The notes: generated by a model not told the origin, from the sequence alone. Positions 10,652 to 21,725 are shown, numbered from the stretch's first letter. The stretch is DNA of 64,000 nucleotides from Rhynchopus sp. YZ270_cl-10 (GCA_964035575.1 OZ037847.1:806001-870000); one strand, 5' to 3'. Numbers and translations are program-made.

Positions 10652-11266
10652 CTAGTTGCAACGGACGGTGCCAGACGGGGAGTAGGGGTCGTGGCGGAAG
10701 GTGAAGCGGGATTCGTCCTGGGAGTCACCGGTGCTTCCGGTTTCGGCACCACTGCGCTTGTCGGATTCATCCGATTCACACGAGGACCTGGTTGTGTGAG
10801 ACCCTTCAGCGTCCTTCGCCTCAAGGGCGCTCTTCTTGAGAGGGCTTCCGCCAGACCTGCGCTTCTGTGTGGTGCGCTCGCGGAGCTCCTTCAGCAGAAC
10901 ACTGCCGAAGGCTTCGACGTGGTCGGCAGTCTCATCCGAAGGGTCAGTCGGGTAGGTACCACGAGCGTAGATGTGGGGGTGTGGGCATTCGTTCCCGACA
11001 GTGCACTTACCACGGTAGAAATCGGGGCATTTGTGGTGCATGGTGATCTCGGTTGCCCACTTAGCACCACATTCGAAGCAACGAAGGAGGACACCTCCGC
11101 TCTTGCGGAGCTTCCTGACACGCTGCCAAGCGTTGTGCACGCAGGGACCCTCCGCGGTGACAGCAAGACGCGACTCATTGGCGTCGGCAGCAACAGGACT
11201 GGGCGGGGTGCTGCTGTTGGCGCTTCCGACGCTGGTGCCAGTCTTCTTCAATGAAGGCATGTGCAT
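10652..11266 (-). CDS. CCCH zinc-finger protein
   Basis: The product has 204 residues. At about 40-75 a Cys/His-rich segment (CVHNAWQRVRKLR, then RCFECGAKWA) looks like the zinc-binding unit often found beside CCCH fingers in protist RNA-binding proteins. It is followed by one CCCH finger, C-x7-C-x5-C-x3-H (CPDFYRGKC... CPHPH, about 79-97). The last 100 residues are Ser/Glu/Lys-rich and disordered-looking. CCCH fingers of this spacing usually bind single-stranded RNA, so a role in mRNA stability or translation is inferred. The ATG at 11,266 is six bases before a second ATG; either may start. Purine-rich 5' sequence (pyrimidine-rich on the sense strand) precedes the start. No neighbour suggests a pathway. 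Confidence 0.75.
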   Translation of the reverse strand: MHMPSLKKTGTSVGSANSSTPPSPVAADANESRLAVTAEGPCVHNAWQRVRKLRKSGGVLLRCFECGAKWATEITMHHKCPDFYRGKCTVGNECPHPHIYARGTYPTDPSDETADHVEAFGSVLLKELRERTTQKRRSGGSPLKKSALEAKDAEGSHTTRSSCESDESDKRSGAETGSTGDSQDESRFTFRHDPYSPSGTVRCN

Positions 11267-13985
11267 TGTGAAGAGAAAAAGGTAAAGGAGAAAAAAGAGA
11301 AGAAGGAACGAAGACGAGGTTCGAGCGGCTTCCGGTTCGCGAGAAGAAGAAGAAGGGGGGCAAACTAAAAGGCAGGAAGCACAAAAAGAATGTGGTATAA
11401 TAATAACCTGCGTGACATTGCACCACCCCCCAGCCCCGTTCCCCTCCCCTCATCCCTACCCATCCCCACACCCTCCTCAGGACCCATACGGTGAACTGAT
11501 TGCAGATCAGGGTTCGCGAATCCATGGTCTGCTCAGATTCATGACTCACAACAAAGTTGAAAGTGCAAACACATCACCATATTCTCCGCCGATTATCGAA
11601 CCCCAGAAAGCACTTCATTGTCCACAACACCTTCAAAAAGGTGGTGTTTGAGTCATCATCAATCTTAAGAAAACCCTAAGAAATGATAGTTGACACACAC
11701 CAATGAACGATGCAGGCACAAAAGAAAATGTTTACTACGACCAACACCAGAAGAGTCTAAAACAACCCCTCTTCGACCGGTCAGTGGTGACCCCATCCCA
11801 TGCAAACCCCTCCCCTCCCCTCTTCCACATATCGCTCGCCTCTCCTGCCTCACTACCGATGCCGTACTCACTTCAAAGCGTTTTCTGAAAAACAGGATTA
11901 TGCTCACTCACCCCAAATAGACTGAGGGAATGCAACCACGGGAGAGCCGAACGCCGTGCACAACATGATGTCATTGCAGTTCGGTTTAAACCCCCCTTTT
12001 TTTCACCCCTCCCAAAAGAAGCTGTTTCGGGTTCAAACGAACTCTCATCTCAGACTCACTCCTCACACCCCCCCTTCGTGCAATCCAGATATCCAGCAGA
12101 ATTTATTCAAAAAAAAGAATTCTTTGATAAAATTCGCGAGGATTTCTCGGCACGAAACCGCTCCCTAAACATTTTTATCCCTCTACGTACATAGCCCGAC
12201 ATATACAATACAGCGTTGAACTCACAGAAGCAGATCCGATTCACATCCCTACAGCGTGAACTGCAGCTTTTGGACGAGAACGGCTCTTTCAAAGAAACCG
12301 AGAGATGGGAATGGGGCATGGTGCACACACAATTCTCATCTTCTTGCGTTTCAAGAACCATCTGTAAAGACACACTGCACCCACCTCCTTCTGCGACACC
12401 CAAAACGCAAAGACCAACTCACCCTATCCCTCCCCCCTCCCCCTCCCACACCTCTCCCTCTCTGTCTACATGATCGATTCTCAGATATTCACACCACCTC
12501 ATGAACAAACGCCAACGTCACCATAACTGAGGGGTGTCTTTCATATTATCAACAAGGTCTATCAGCATGGACCCCATAACCACCTCCCAACCACATCCCC
12601 TTTACTTCTCATGCAGGGCAAAAAAGGTACACCGAGAAAAGACCCCAAAAAAAAACGGAACTCAAACACACCCCCTTTTTGCAGTCTCGATCCATCTGAA
12701 CACCCTAAGCCCAACCCCCTCCATCTCCCCTATCACCTCACAAAGAGAGCTGTCTCTTAGGCAGCCTAGATAGAAGGTCCCATCCTGACGAATGCAACAA
12801 GTCTATGAAGGGGTGCAGACAGCCTTTTGCGATAACAGCTTTGGTATGAGAGCAATAACCATAACACAATCCGCCACTGCACACGGTTTTCGAGGCATCC
12901 AAACCATGATACATTCCACTATCATTCAAAATACCCATTCCCCGCACAGCACTCCGCTCCGCTTCCACGAATCATACCTCATTAACGTACAACGGTCAGT
13001 ATTAGTGCTTTCTCTCTCTCTTTCTAACCGCCTTTCAAAAACCCAACTCAATCCGCTTTTGTTGTCAAAGAAAACAGCATCCCAGAACCCTCCCTTCCCA
13101 ACCCAATAAAACTCCGATGAAAAGAGAACGAAACCGCTTTTGGAAGACAAAAGCCAACGCCATCCTTTGAGCACAAATCGGCATCGTACAAAACAGCATT
13201 GTGCACCATACAGACAAAGCAACCATGCAAACAGCCATGAGAGAGGTTCGCTACCCTCTTGACCAATGGTGAGCACCACACACCACTAGCAGAGAGTGGG
13301 AAGCTCTCTTACTACAACCCTTTCCCCCCCCATTTCCCCCCTCCTCCTCCTCCTCCTCTCCAGATTGTAGCGGCAACCTCTGCATAGTATAACTGCTGGA
13401 TGGACAAAATCATTGCCCCAGATTGAATCCTGAAAACCCTAGGATTTTGTGTCCGAGGAATGACAATGAAATGCCAGTGGGTGTGTGCGAATAGTGTGTC
13501 TCAGTGGTACAGGACGATCTCAGAAAGAACATCTACCATGAAGCAACACAGATTTCAGAAGACACGCCGTTTCTCTATGCAACACCCATCAAAGTTTAGT
13601 ACACACAAAACCCGTTGCAACCCCCTCCCCTACCCTCAGGTGAAAACACCGCCACATTTCTGCCATATTGACAAGAAATCTGCTAGGGAGGAGAGAAAAA
13701 AAAGACAAGGATCTATCATAGAACTATGTCATTATTTTTCTTCCAGGGAATCCCCCCCCCACCCCGACAAGGCAATCAACACCAGAACGTCGCACAGAAG
13801 GAATTAGAACCACATCCCCCTTTTTTCTTTAAAAAAAGATTTTTAAAAAAAACGTTATAACTACTCATGGGGGGCATAACAGATACAATACAAATTGCCC
13901 CCCTTTGTTCTTTCTTTCGTCTTTCGTCCTCCTTCTCCTCCTCCACCGCCGCCGCCGCCACACCCAAATTTGGCCGAAAAGACCG
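11267..13985. other. Gene-free stretch, C-rich on the plus strand
   Basis: From about 11.4 to 13.8 kb the plus strand is unusually rich in C and A, unlike the rest of the left region. I found no closed gene. One possible minus-strand micro-exon lies near 11,500-11,530 (an ATG GAT TCG start followed by GTATGG). A (CTC)n tract lies at 13,342-13,360. Confidence 0.4.
11556..11592 (-). repeat. Stem-loop motif, diverged TTGAAAGTGC variant
   Basis: GTTGAAAGTGCAAACACATC is intact on the left; the right half is diverged (CTCCGCCG). Confidence 0.5.
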
Positions 13986-14837
13986 CTATTTTCGGTAGGA
14001 CATTGCAGAGGGGTGGGTGAACATCAACTCCTCATATTGGTTTGCGTGGTGGACTGGGAAGCGGGTGACGGAGGAGACAAACGAGGCGGAGGGGGTTTTG
14101 TCCTTTTTCGCACTGTCATGGTAGTCTACTACTGGCTCTTTGTTCTTCTTCTTCTTCTTTTTGCGTTTTGCTGATGGTGGTGTGGATGTCCCTGGCACCT
14201 GCACACGAGGCACCGACACACGCGACGATAGCCCTCTTGGAGACTCCGCACCCCCAGCACCCCCCACACTCCCCCGCCCCTTCCTCGGTGGTGTCCCCAG
14301 CTCCTGGCAGACAGTCGCATCGAACCCTTGTTCCTGCTCCTCCTCCCCCCCTGCCCCTTCCAGCACCAAATGAAATGGCAGAGCATCCGCCAAAGGATCG
14401 TTCTTGCTTTTCAGTACACCTTCGATTCTGCCATAGTCAGGGTCCAGACGGCCTTCGAGAAGGGCACCGTCATCTTCGATTTGCACCCTGCAGTCGTGGT
14501 TGAGAATACGCACATCGCTGCAGGTTCCTCCGGTAGCATGGACGCCGGAGTACTCTGAGGCAGAGGTAGTGTCGGTTACGGTGAGACGGTAGTCTGCTGC
14601 GCCTGTTGCAGTGTGGATGCTCCCCAGCCAGTTCCCAAACAACGGAAACTGTGCGGCAAGAATGCGAAGTCCAGTAATATGCAGTCTCCGTGGACTCTGT
14701 GACCGTCGTACGCTGCCGGCCTCTACGACCTGGCGGTACGCATGGTCCGCCTCCTGTGCAAGCTGCTGCCGTGGAGAAGGGGAAAGAAATGCACCATAAT
14801 TCACAAGGTGCATCCTCTCTCCTTTTGGTGTCCCCAT
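13986..14837 (-). CDS. Unknown protein with Lys-rich segment
   Basis: The frame encodes 283 residues from the ATG at 14,837; a second ATG lies at residue 9. I do not recognise it. Residues about 45-160 look folded, with alternating hydrophobic positions (GNWLGSIHTATGAADYRLTV, VRILNHDCRVQIEDDG), probably beta-rich. Then come an acidic patch (GGEEEQEQG), a Pro/Gly/Ser-rich linker and a poly-Lys tract (KRKKKKKKNK) that could act as a nuclear or nucleic-acid-binding signal. The last 40 residues are mixed again. GC content and codon use match the sure genes, and no stop interrupts it, so it is probably real. It stands alone between two gene-free stretches on the same strand as nearly all other genes. 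Confidence 0.65.
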   Translation of the reverse strand: MGTPKGERMHLVNYGAFLSPSPRQQLAQEADHAYRQVVEAGSVRRSQSPRRLHITGLRILAAQFPLFGNWLGSIHTATGAADYRLTVTDTTSASEYSGVHATGGTCSDVRILNHDCRVQIEDDGALLEGRLDPDYGRIEGVLKSKNDPLADALPFHLVLEGAGGEEEQEQGFDATVCQELGTPPRKGRGSVGGAGGAESPRGLSSRVSVPRVQVPGTSTPPSAKRKKKKKKNKEPVVDYHDSAKKDKTPSASFVSSVTRFPVHHANQYEELMFTHPSAMSYRK

Positions 14838-15376
14838 TTATGGGTGATATACCCTTTGTGTAGCTGGATGAAATATGTGGAGAATAGTTGAAATATAATA
14901 GCGTGACAGTATACCTTGGTAGGTGTAGCAGGAGAGAATACTAAGATGAAGCTGTGCTTGGAAAGGGTTGGGAGATGAGGCTATTTTTTTTGGTAAACGT
15001 TTCATTTTGTATTGTTTTTGCTTGTTTTGTTACTTCCTCTCGTGGTCGGGTCACCAGGTGAACGACGTATTTCCAAATAAAAATAAAAGTTAAAAAAAAA
15101 GGTGCTTGTTGCATCTTTGGGGGAGGGAGGGCGAGCTGTGTTAATCATAACGCAGCGAACAAAAGGGAAGGAAATAAGGGGGTGTGAGGATAGCTGGTCA
15201 CAGCGCAGAGAGAGGCTCATAAAGACTTTTTTTTTTTTGTTTTGTGCAGAGCAGCAACTCTTTATTGCACAAAGGGAATAAAAAACTCCAGTTTCGTTTG
15301 CGTCACAAAGGCGGTGTTGCAAAGAAGGGTTGTACCTCACCTTTCTGCCAAGAAAGTGAAAACCCGGATCGGGGTT
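14838..15376. other. Spacer, no gene seen
   Basis: AT-rich with T and A runs. Nothing coding is supported. Confidence 0.5.
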
Positions 15377-16579
15377 TTACTTGCCCTCAGCCTTCATCTG
15401 CTGGATCATCGAGGTGAGCTCGGCAATCTTCGCCTCCAGGGCAGCAACGGACGCAGCGCTCTTGGTCTGGTGGTTCTGCGAGAGGGTTGGTGGTTGGTGG
15501 GTGGTGAGTAGTGGGAACAGCCGAACACATTAAAAAGTTTTTGTTTGATTATAGACTACTATCACTAGATAATAGCCACGGTTTTTCTTCACAGGATCCT
15601 TAAAAGAGCAAATAGAAGGACAAGGCCGAACACATTAAAAAGAGAAATATAAAAGTTTATAAGATGACCCTAAGCCTCTCGGTGTTTAGTCACCTTGTGT
15701 GGAATTTAAAGGCGTAGCAACCGAAAGGGGAAGGGGAAGGGGAGAAGTGAAGAGATGTTGAAAGTGCAAACGCCTCGCCGTTCATAGGCGGAGGCAGGCA
15801 TTGGTTCCGTGGGTTAGAATGATGGTTTGTAAAAAAGGGTCATTAATAACACCACCTCAATGGAGGTAGCTGACATAAAAATAAATTCGTTTGTAAGAGA
15901 AAGCATAGATTGGAAGACAAATGCAGTTCTACGCAGAGGTGGACCGCGGCAGAAAAGAAAAGGAAGGGAAAAGTATTCCTAAAAGGGGAGTAGCAAACCT
16001 CCATCTGGTTCCTGGTCTTGGCGTGCTCCTCCTCGTACTTCGCGTTCAGTGCGTCAGCGTGCTTCTGGAGGAGTGCCTGCTGCTTTGCGTATGCGTACTT
16101 CTCCTCTCTGGTCATCTTGTTGTCAGCCTCCATCCAGGACAGGTCGTCAGAGTGGTTGTCCTATGACATAGTGATATAATGTTGTGGGTGTTTAAAAAAA
16201 AAAAATACAATCCGCCTTCCGAGATATGGTCCATCCCCCTTTATTGGTAATACAGAAAATATTTGGATGAAGCAGTCTGATTAGATTACTTAATATTTTG
16301 AGCATTGGTTATTCATCAATCCTTTTTGTTGTATTTTTGGATCCTTTTTGTTTTGTTTTTGTTTTTGTAAATATGGATGAAACAGTCACCTTTAAAATGG
16401 GCGTAAGGCAATCTTAAAGATGAGCTGTTTTGGTGCGAAAAAAGGGAGGTAAACATCTGTCTGGTTGCGCCCCCATATTCTCTTCCTATCTGCGTGGTAT
16501 TGCATACCTGGTGGGTTCCCATGCGCTTACCAGCCTGAAGGGTGCTTCTGCTGACGAAGGTGGCGGCTCTCCTCATCAT
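15377..16579 (-). CDS. Mitochondrial ATPase inhibitor (IF1)-like protein, three exons
   Basis: Exons at 16508-16579, 15999-16160 and 15377-15475 join in phase 0 throughout to 110 residues. Introns of 347 and 523 bases start GTATGC and GTTTGC and end ATAG and CGCAG. Exon 1 (MMRRAATFVSRSTLQAGKR) is a typical mitochondrial presequence: Arg-rich, no acid residues. Exon 2 carries MTREEKYAYAKQQALLQK in a long charged helix, and exon 3 is a second helix ending AELTSMIQQMKAEGK. Length, presequence, Glu-rich short inhibitory-like helix and C-terminal coiled coil fit F1-ATPase inhibitory factor 1, which blocks ATP hydrolysis by F1. The match to the IF1 core is partial, so another small mitochondrial coiled-coil protein is possible. 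The second intron holds two different stem-loop motifs (15,661 and 15,757). Confidence 0.6.
15661..15696 (-). repeat. Stem-loop motif, CTAAGCCTC variant, in an intron
   Basis: AAGATGACCCTAAGCCTCTC leads to TTTAGTCACCTT; the TAAG/TTTA and AGATGA/TCACCTT arms can pair. It lies in the second intron of the IF1-like gene, about 180 bases before the acceptor in the sense direction. Confidence 0.7.
15757..15801 (-). repeat. Stem-loop motif, TTGAAAGTGC variant, in an intron
   Basis: GTTGAAAGTGCAAACGCCTC, then GCCGTTCATAGGCGGAGGCA. It lies in the second intron of the IF1-like gene, upstream (sense strand) of the CTAAGCCTC-type motif. Confidence 0.75.
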
Positions 16580-17127
16580 TTTAAAGGTAGTTTAAAGAGT
16601 TGTGTGGGGAAAATTCTGTAAAAAAGAATGGTTGTGGAGGAATGACAGTGTAGAAGAGGGGAGTGGGGAAAGCTGGGAGAATCCCATTACACATGGAAAA
16701 CACATTAATATTATATCAATGCGTGACTCACAGCAAAATCGAGAGCGGAAGAGGGATCGATAAATCATCATGTCAAAAATAAAATTTAAAAAAATATGGG
16801 GAGAGAGGAGAGACGCAAACTTTATCCGATAGGGCAAAAAAAAAACTCATGCCACTACACCCATACCTAATACACGAGATTTTTCTTTTAAAAAAAAATC
16901 GTTCCTTTTTTTTTCTTTATTTCCCTTTCCTTCTTCCCTCTTTTCTCAGGGGTTGACACATCTTGAACTCCGTGGTGGAATGGTTGGTTGAAAGGGAAAA
17001 AAATAAGCGATTCGTTTGATTTTCGACTACTATCACAGAATAGCAGGCACGATTTAAGCGACCACAAAAAAAAAAAAAAAAAACAAACAAAGGGGGGAGA
17101 GGAGGAGGAGGAGGAGGGGTTTTTTTT

Positions 17128-17164
17128 GTAAGTTTATGATAAGCTACGCAGTGTTTAGTCACCT
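17128..17164 (-). repeat. Stem-loop motif, CTAAGCCTC variant
   Basis: GTAAGTTTATGATAAGC, a short loop, then GTTTAGTCACC; diverged in the loop. Confidence 0.5.
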
Positions 17165-17340
17165 AAATCCCCCTCGTGGTGCCTATCCTAGCTTTTTTCC
17201 TTTTAACTCGGTTCATGTTTTGATTTCCTTTTCTTTGACGAAATACTGCGCAAGGGCAGGGTGGAAAGCAAAAAAGCGATGAAAGAGAGGGAAGAAAAAA
17301 AGTGGAGCATTCTCGATAAGGGTGTCACTGATTTCACTAC

Positions 17341-17487
17341 TGGTGCTCCTGAAAACCCCATTTTGCGTACTTGTTGCGCACTTTGTGCACGAAAAAAAAA
17401 AATACAGGAATACCCTATATTGCGTACTTGTTGCGAACTTAGTGCGTAGTTGTTGCGTACTTGGTATTTTTTATTTCAGGAGCACCA
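17341..17487. mobile_element. Miniature transposon, 147 bp, 5-bp target duplication
   Basis: The ends TGGTGCTCCTGAAAA and the inverse of TTTCAGGAGCACCA match over 14 bases. A perfect 5-bp direct repeat, ACTAC, flanks it at 17,336-17,340 and 17,488-17,492. The inside is a set of CTTGTTGCG-type short repeats; a related phrase (TTGCGTACTTTGTGCAC) occurs at 20,651. The superfamily is not clear from a 5-bp duplication alone. Confidence 0.7.
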
Positions 17488-17736
17488 ACTACGTTTTTTT
17501 ATCTTGCTGTCACAAGACATTACTTTTCCATATCAAAACAACCAAAGAGAGAAAAAAAGAGCATTGAAATCGGCAAAAACACGCACTGTAACACCTTCTG
17601 ATAACGCAGAAAAAGGAAAGAGAAAAACTTAATGATAACCAGAAAAGCCTCTCTGTGGTTTGTTACCTAAAATATATGAAATAGAAAAGGCACAAAAAAG
17701 AGCAGGGCCCAAGGAAAAACGTAAAAAAAAAGTTTT

Positions 17737-17772
17737 GTAAGATAAACCTAAGCCTTTCGCACTTAGCCACCA
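17737..17772 (-). repeat. Stem-loop motif, CTAAGCCTC variant
   Basis: TAAGATAAACCTAAGCCTTT, then CGCACTTAGCCACC. Confidence 0.55.
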
Positions 17773-18111
17773 AAACAAAAGGAGAGGAAGAGAGAAAAGG
17801 AGAGGATAGCTGGGCTGCACCATTGTGCGGATAACCGAGCGTATATTTGCTTTCCCGTTGATATCGTCAAGTCGCCCCCCGCCCTGCCCCGTCCCCCCCA
17901 CCAGGTATGTTATATACTTAAAGGTACATGGTGATACTAATTTTTGCTTTTTTTGTAATTTTAAAATGATATTGTGGAAATAAGACCCCTTTTTTTGAAT
18001 CGTTGAATCCCGAGAGAGGAAGACTAATTCAAAATACTAGGGAGAAAGGAAGAAACGGAGAGAAACGGAAGAAGAGGAAGAAGAGGAGGAGGAAGGAAAA
18101 AACAAAGAGAA

Positions 18112-18158
18112 GTTAAAAGTCCAAACGCCTCACCGTTCATCGGCGGACGCAGGGCACT
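18112..18158 (-). repeat. Stem-loop motif, near-consensus TTGAAAGTGC variant
   Basis: GTTAAAAGTCCAAACGCCTC, then ACCGTTCATCGGCGGACGCA and GGGCACT. Both inner arms (CGCC/GGCG, CCG/CGG) are perfect. Confidence 0.7.
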
Positions 18159-18233
18159 GAACGAATGATATGCTGGTTTGTTTTTTTTTCTTTTTCAAGG
18201 TGCATTAAGACCTCAGGGCCTTCGCCGTTATTG

Positions 18234-18296
18234 TGATAAATTTTTGTAGTAGTGTAGTTGCCTCGGTTGTGATGCCACAGTTGTGCAATTCTCTAC
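18234..18296 (+). repeat. Stem-loop motif, AGTGTAG variant
   Basis: AGTGTAGTTGCCTCGGTTGT, then GATGCCACAGTTGTGCAATT. About 40 bases are almost identical to 19,511-19,570, 1.3 kb away. Confidence 0.65.
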
Positions 18297-18629
18297 ATTT
18301 CAATTTTGTTTTATTTTCAAAGTCAGACATATCAGAGAACATTACACAAAGCCGCTTGGTTATAGATGCATTGATAGCAATTTTCTTTTAAGAAAATCAC
18401 ATCCAAAGCGAGCTGTCAGATATATAACAAAAATGGAAAGAATTTTTTTTTTTGAAACAAAGAAAATCTATTTGAAATCAGTCTTGAAAAAACGATTGGT
18501 TGTGTTGGCACCCATACCATCTTATCATTTTTCATACAAAAAAAAATGGAAACCACATTGTCACAAAGGAGAAACAATGATGGTGTGTGGAATTACTAGT
18601 AAGGTTGTTTTTTTTCTTTTCTTTTCTTC

Positions 18630-19098
18630 CAGGGGCTTATATAGGTTTTGGAGGTTCGTAGAATCCTGGTCAAATCCTGGTCGGGCCCAGCTCAAGTTGG
18701 GGTCCTCTGGCGGAATGTGGATCGATGAGTGAAGCTGAAGGTGCAAACGCCGGCAGGAAAACGCCTCTACAGACGCAGGCACCATAATTCCTCGGTTATC
18801 CAACTGCGGAGTTCGCCACTTCATTGATATTTGCACGAGTCACGCGAATTATCAGTAACTTCAGTAACCTAAGGAATTATCAGTAACCTCATTTACATGA
18901 CAAGAAACGGCGGTCATAGCACCCAAAGATTCCTGGCGAAGCCACGGTACGCAACATTTCAAAATTTTGCGCTTAAAATTGCACATTTTTTGCTGCCAAA
19001 CTATCTCATGTGAAGGGTGTATTGCAAGCTTGCGCCGCAGTTAAGGCTTGGCTAACCTGGTCAGGCTGAGCAGGATTTACCCCCTATATAAGCCCCTG
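18630..19098. mobile_element. hAT-like miniature transposon, 469 bp
   Basis: It starts CAGGGGCTTATATAGG and ends with the near-inverse CCTATATAAGCCCCTG. Flanking octamers TTTTCTTC and TTTTCATC match at 7 of 8. A TTGAAAGTGC-type motif lies inside (18,735). About 60 bases at 18,920-18,985 (GGCGAAGCCACGGTACGCAA and around) recur inverted at 53,757-53,820, and a matching end (CCTGTATAAACCCCTG) lies at 53,968-53,983. No coding content. Confidence 0.65.
18735..18782 (-). repeat. Stem-loop motif, TTGAAAGTGC variant with insert, inside a transposon
   Basis: CTGAAGGTGCAAACGCC is followed by a 14-base insert that repeats the ACGCC word, then CTCTACAGACGCAGGCACC. Confidence 0.5.
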
Positions 19099-19510
19099 TT
19101 TTCATCTATTTACTATAATATAAAACATACATCCTTGAAAGATGTACGAACCAATCTCTTAACACACACACCGTATGATAACCATTACCATTTTTTAAAT
19201 ACATGCGATATCATGCCGTAGGTTACAGTGGAGGAAAAAAATATGCACCTGATTAATTCTAATCTCCGCTGCCTTCTTCTTTATTGACAACAATTGCGCC
19301 AAGAACCCGAAACGGGAACCTTGGGTCAGTGAGTTTCGTGGAAAACGTTAAAAACAAAAGCTCAAGAAAGGAGGGGCATTTTTTCCTTTTAAAAAATTAT
19401 CACGTACAGAGCCTCAAGAGAATGGCCTCTGACACTGCCTTTTATCTGTTTTGATAATCCATAGGAGTGTAGCTGAGACAGTCTTCACTGTCTGATCTTT
19501 TTTTTTTTTT

Positions 19511-19570
19511 GATAAATTATTGGAGTGTAGTTGCCTCGGTTGTGTTGCCACAGTTGTGCAATCTCCACTG
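19511..19570 (+). repeat. Stem-loop motif, AGTGTAG variant
   Basis: A T run, GATAAATTATTGGAGTGTAG, TTGCCTCGGTTGTGTTGCCA, then GTGCAATCTCCACTGTC. Near-identical to 18,234. Confidence 0.65.
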
Positions 19571-20230
19571 TCTTCTCACCTTCCCATTCTCCACCATGCC
19601 ACCAAAAAAGCATGGCTAGGGAGAGTGTTTCTTTTTTATCAGTCGAATATTCGCTAATACACCCTATCAATGATAAGGTTTTTCCCAACAGGTTCCACGT
19701 CTACGTTATCCTCATTTACACGAGAAGAAACATGTGGAAAGGAATATCGACATTTTAACTCCCACACAATCAACCTAATTAAAGAAATTGCAAGGGAACA
19801 GACCGCAATATGAAAAAAAAAAATGTTTGATTTTTTCGACTACTATTATGGGATAGCGGTCATGATGGTTTTTTCTTTCATAGGGTCCAAGAGTGGAAAC
19901 AAAAAAAACACAACTAAAAGAAGAGAAAAAAATGTGGACAAAAAAAATGCAAGGACGCTGCCTTGTGAAAAAGGCACAGACAGGCCTTTTAAAAAGGGGA
20001 TATGGTTGTTGTATTGAACAGTCAAAGAGATCTTCTCCGACACACACCCTGTACTTATAGCGTATTAATATTTCTGGATGATTGTGCCGAGGCACAAGTG
20101 TCACATGAAAAGTAGAGAAAAAAAAATAGAAATAAAACCTCCCTCCGAAGGTAGCACTACAAAGTTATTGTTGCAATTATTGTTGTGTCAAAACAATGAC
20201 CCACCAATGGTGGGTTGTGTTATCATTTTT

Positions 20231-20276
20231 TGATAAATTGTTTGGATTAGTGTAGTTGCCACGGTGCAATCTCCAC
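20231..20276 (+). repeat. Stem-loop motif, AGTGTAG variant
   Basis: TGATAAATTGTTTGGATTAG, TGTAGTTGCCACGGTGCAAT, CTCCAC. A GTCGACAATCGCC-type motif follows at once. Confidence 0.6.
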
Positions 20277-20283
20277 TTTTTTT

Positions 20284-20336
20284 TGTGTCGACAATCGCCG
20301 AACTCACCCACCTTTGGTGAAGAGTTTGGCGACAAC
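20284..20336 (+). repeat. Stem-loop motif, GTCGACAATCGCC variant
   Basis: GTGTCGACAATCGCCGAACT, then CACCCACCTTTGGTGAAGAG and TTTGGCGACAAC. The arms CGCC/GGCG, AACT/AGTT and CACC/GGTG form a long hairpin. Confidence 0.6.
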
Positions 20337-20690
20337 TTTGCAAAAAATAAAAAAAAAAAAAAAAAAAACAAGATAACCCCATTGCATTCTGTATTTCATT
20401 CACAAGAACATCCCTAACTCCTCTGGACCAAGCCAGACAGAAGACGGTAGCACTGGGGAAAACACAGAACATTATTTTCCGTACACCTGGACATAGCCAC
20501 CTGGTCAGTCCCTGATAGATCGCTTGTCTCCTAACCTCCTAACCTGGAAGACATCCGTATATGATCGGTGTCTACCCTCCGTTTTTGTATATTTTTGTTA
20601 GGAAAAAATAAGGGTTTATGGTTTGGCTGAAAGGGGGTGATTCGCACTTCTTGCGTACTTTGTGCACCCCCATATTCACACCAGGTTATA

Positions 20691-20719
20691 ATGATGAACT
20701 TAAGCTTCACTGTCACCTT
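20691..20719 (-). repeat. Stem-loop motif, CTAAGCCTC variant
   Basis: ATGATGAACTTAAGCTTCAC, then TGTCACCTT. Confidence 0.45.
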
Positions 20720-20825
20720 GAATAGAAAAAGTAAAAAATACATCTTTTAAAAAGATCAACACAAGGCGGAATATGCGCATGTGGACGTTGACGGAGAGAA
20801 TGCGTTGAAAAAAAAAAAAAAATAG

Positions 20826-20872
20826 AAAGTAGTGCAAAACGCTTCACCGTTCCTCGGCGGACCGCAGGCACT
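20826..20872 (-). repeat. Stem-loop motif, TTGAAAGTGC variant
   Basis: AAAGTAGTGCAAAACGCTTC, then ACCGTTCCTCGGCGGACCGC and AGGCACT. Confidence 0.65.
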
Positions 20873-21690
20873 TAAAAAATATCATCAAATGTCACTAAGA
20901 ACGCACGTATCTAAATATAAAAAAAACACCCCAAAAAAACCCAAAAAAAAACCCCCCAAAGAAGGGTGAAAAACACGATTCTAGTTGTAGGAAGTTATGC
21001 CAACTCTGATCCACCCGCTGGATGAACAGAATGAACAAACCTAGTAGGAGAGCAAAATCACAAAAAAAAAAAAAAAACAAAAGACAAATTTAAAAATAAG
21101 AATAAAAACAAAGAAAAAACGACAGAGAGAAAAAGAAAAAAGATTCGATTAAAAAAAAACGGGATCAATGCGCGGGAGAAATATAATGTGAAATGAACAC
21201 AAAAAAAAATGAAATATTTGAACAAAACAAAGGGAAAAAAGGGAGGAGGAAACTCTTTAAAGATGAATATGCCCTACGTGCAGCACATACAAATGCATAT
21301 TTCCCCTTCAGAATTAGTTGCTCTGAGACATGCCTTCCCCTTCGTTGTATCCTCAAGAGCACCTAGATTCTTGGTGAATTTAAACAAAACAAAACAAAAA
21401 AAGCATTCTCCAAAAAAAAAAAAAAACGCTTTGCTCGCGTTGTACCTTTGGTTTCCCTTTTGTCGCACCCATTTTGCACTTAGGTGTGCAGAAACATGCT
21501 GAGGCTGTGTTCATCTTGAGAACCACTCTCTCACTAAGATATAGTCCCAATAATAGCGTCCCCACACGTATTTTCCGCGGTATTTTGATGATCTGTTAGT
21601 TGCAGTGTAGCTGCTCCTACAGTCTTACTTTACTATCCAGAAAACACATTATTTTTTTTGCCCCTTTTTTACTTCATTCGGAAACTACTT

Positions 21691-21725
<35 letters not shown>

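Larger units (their letters stand above)
16580..18629. other. Gene-free stretch with repeats
   Basis: No gene is supported. It contains a 147-bp miniature transposon (17,341) and stem-loop motifs at 17,128, 17,737, 18,112 and 18,234. Confidence 0.5.

Noticed and set aside
10616-11254. 212-residue plus-strand frame
   Set aside because: Shadow of the CCCH zinc-finger gene on the other strand.
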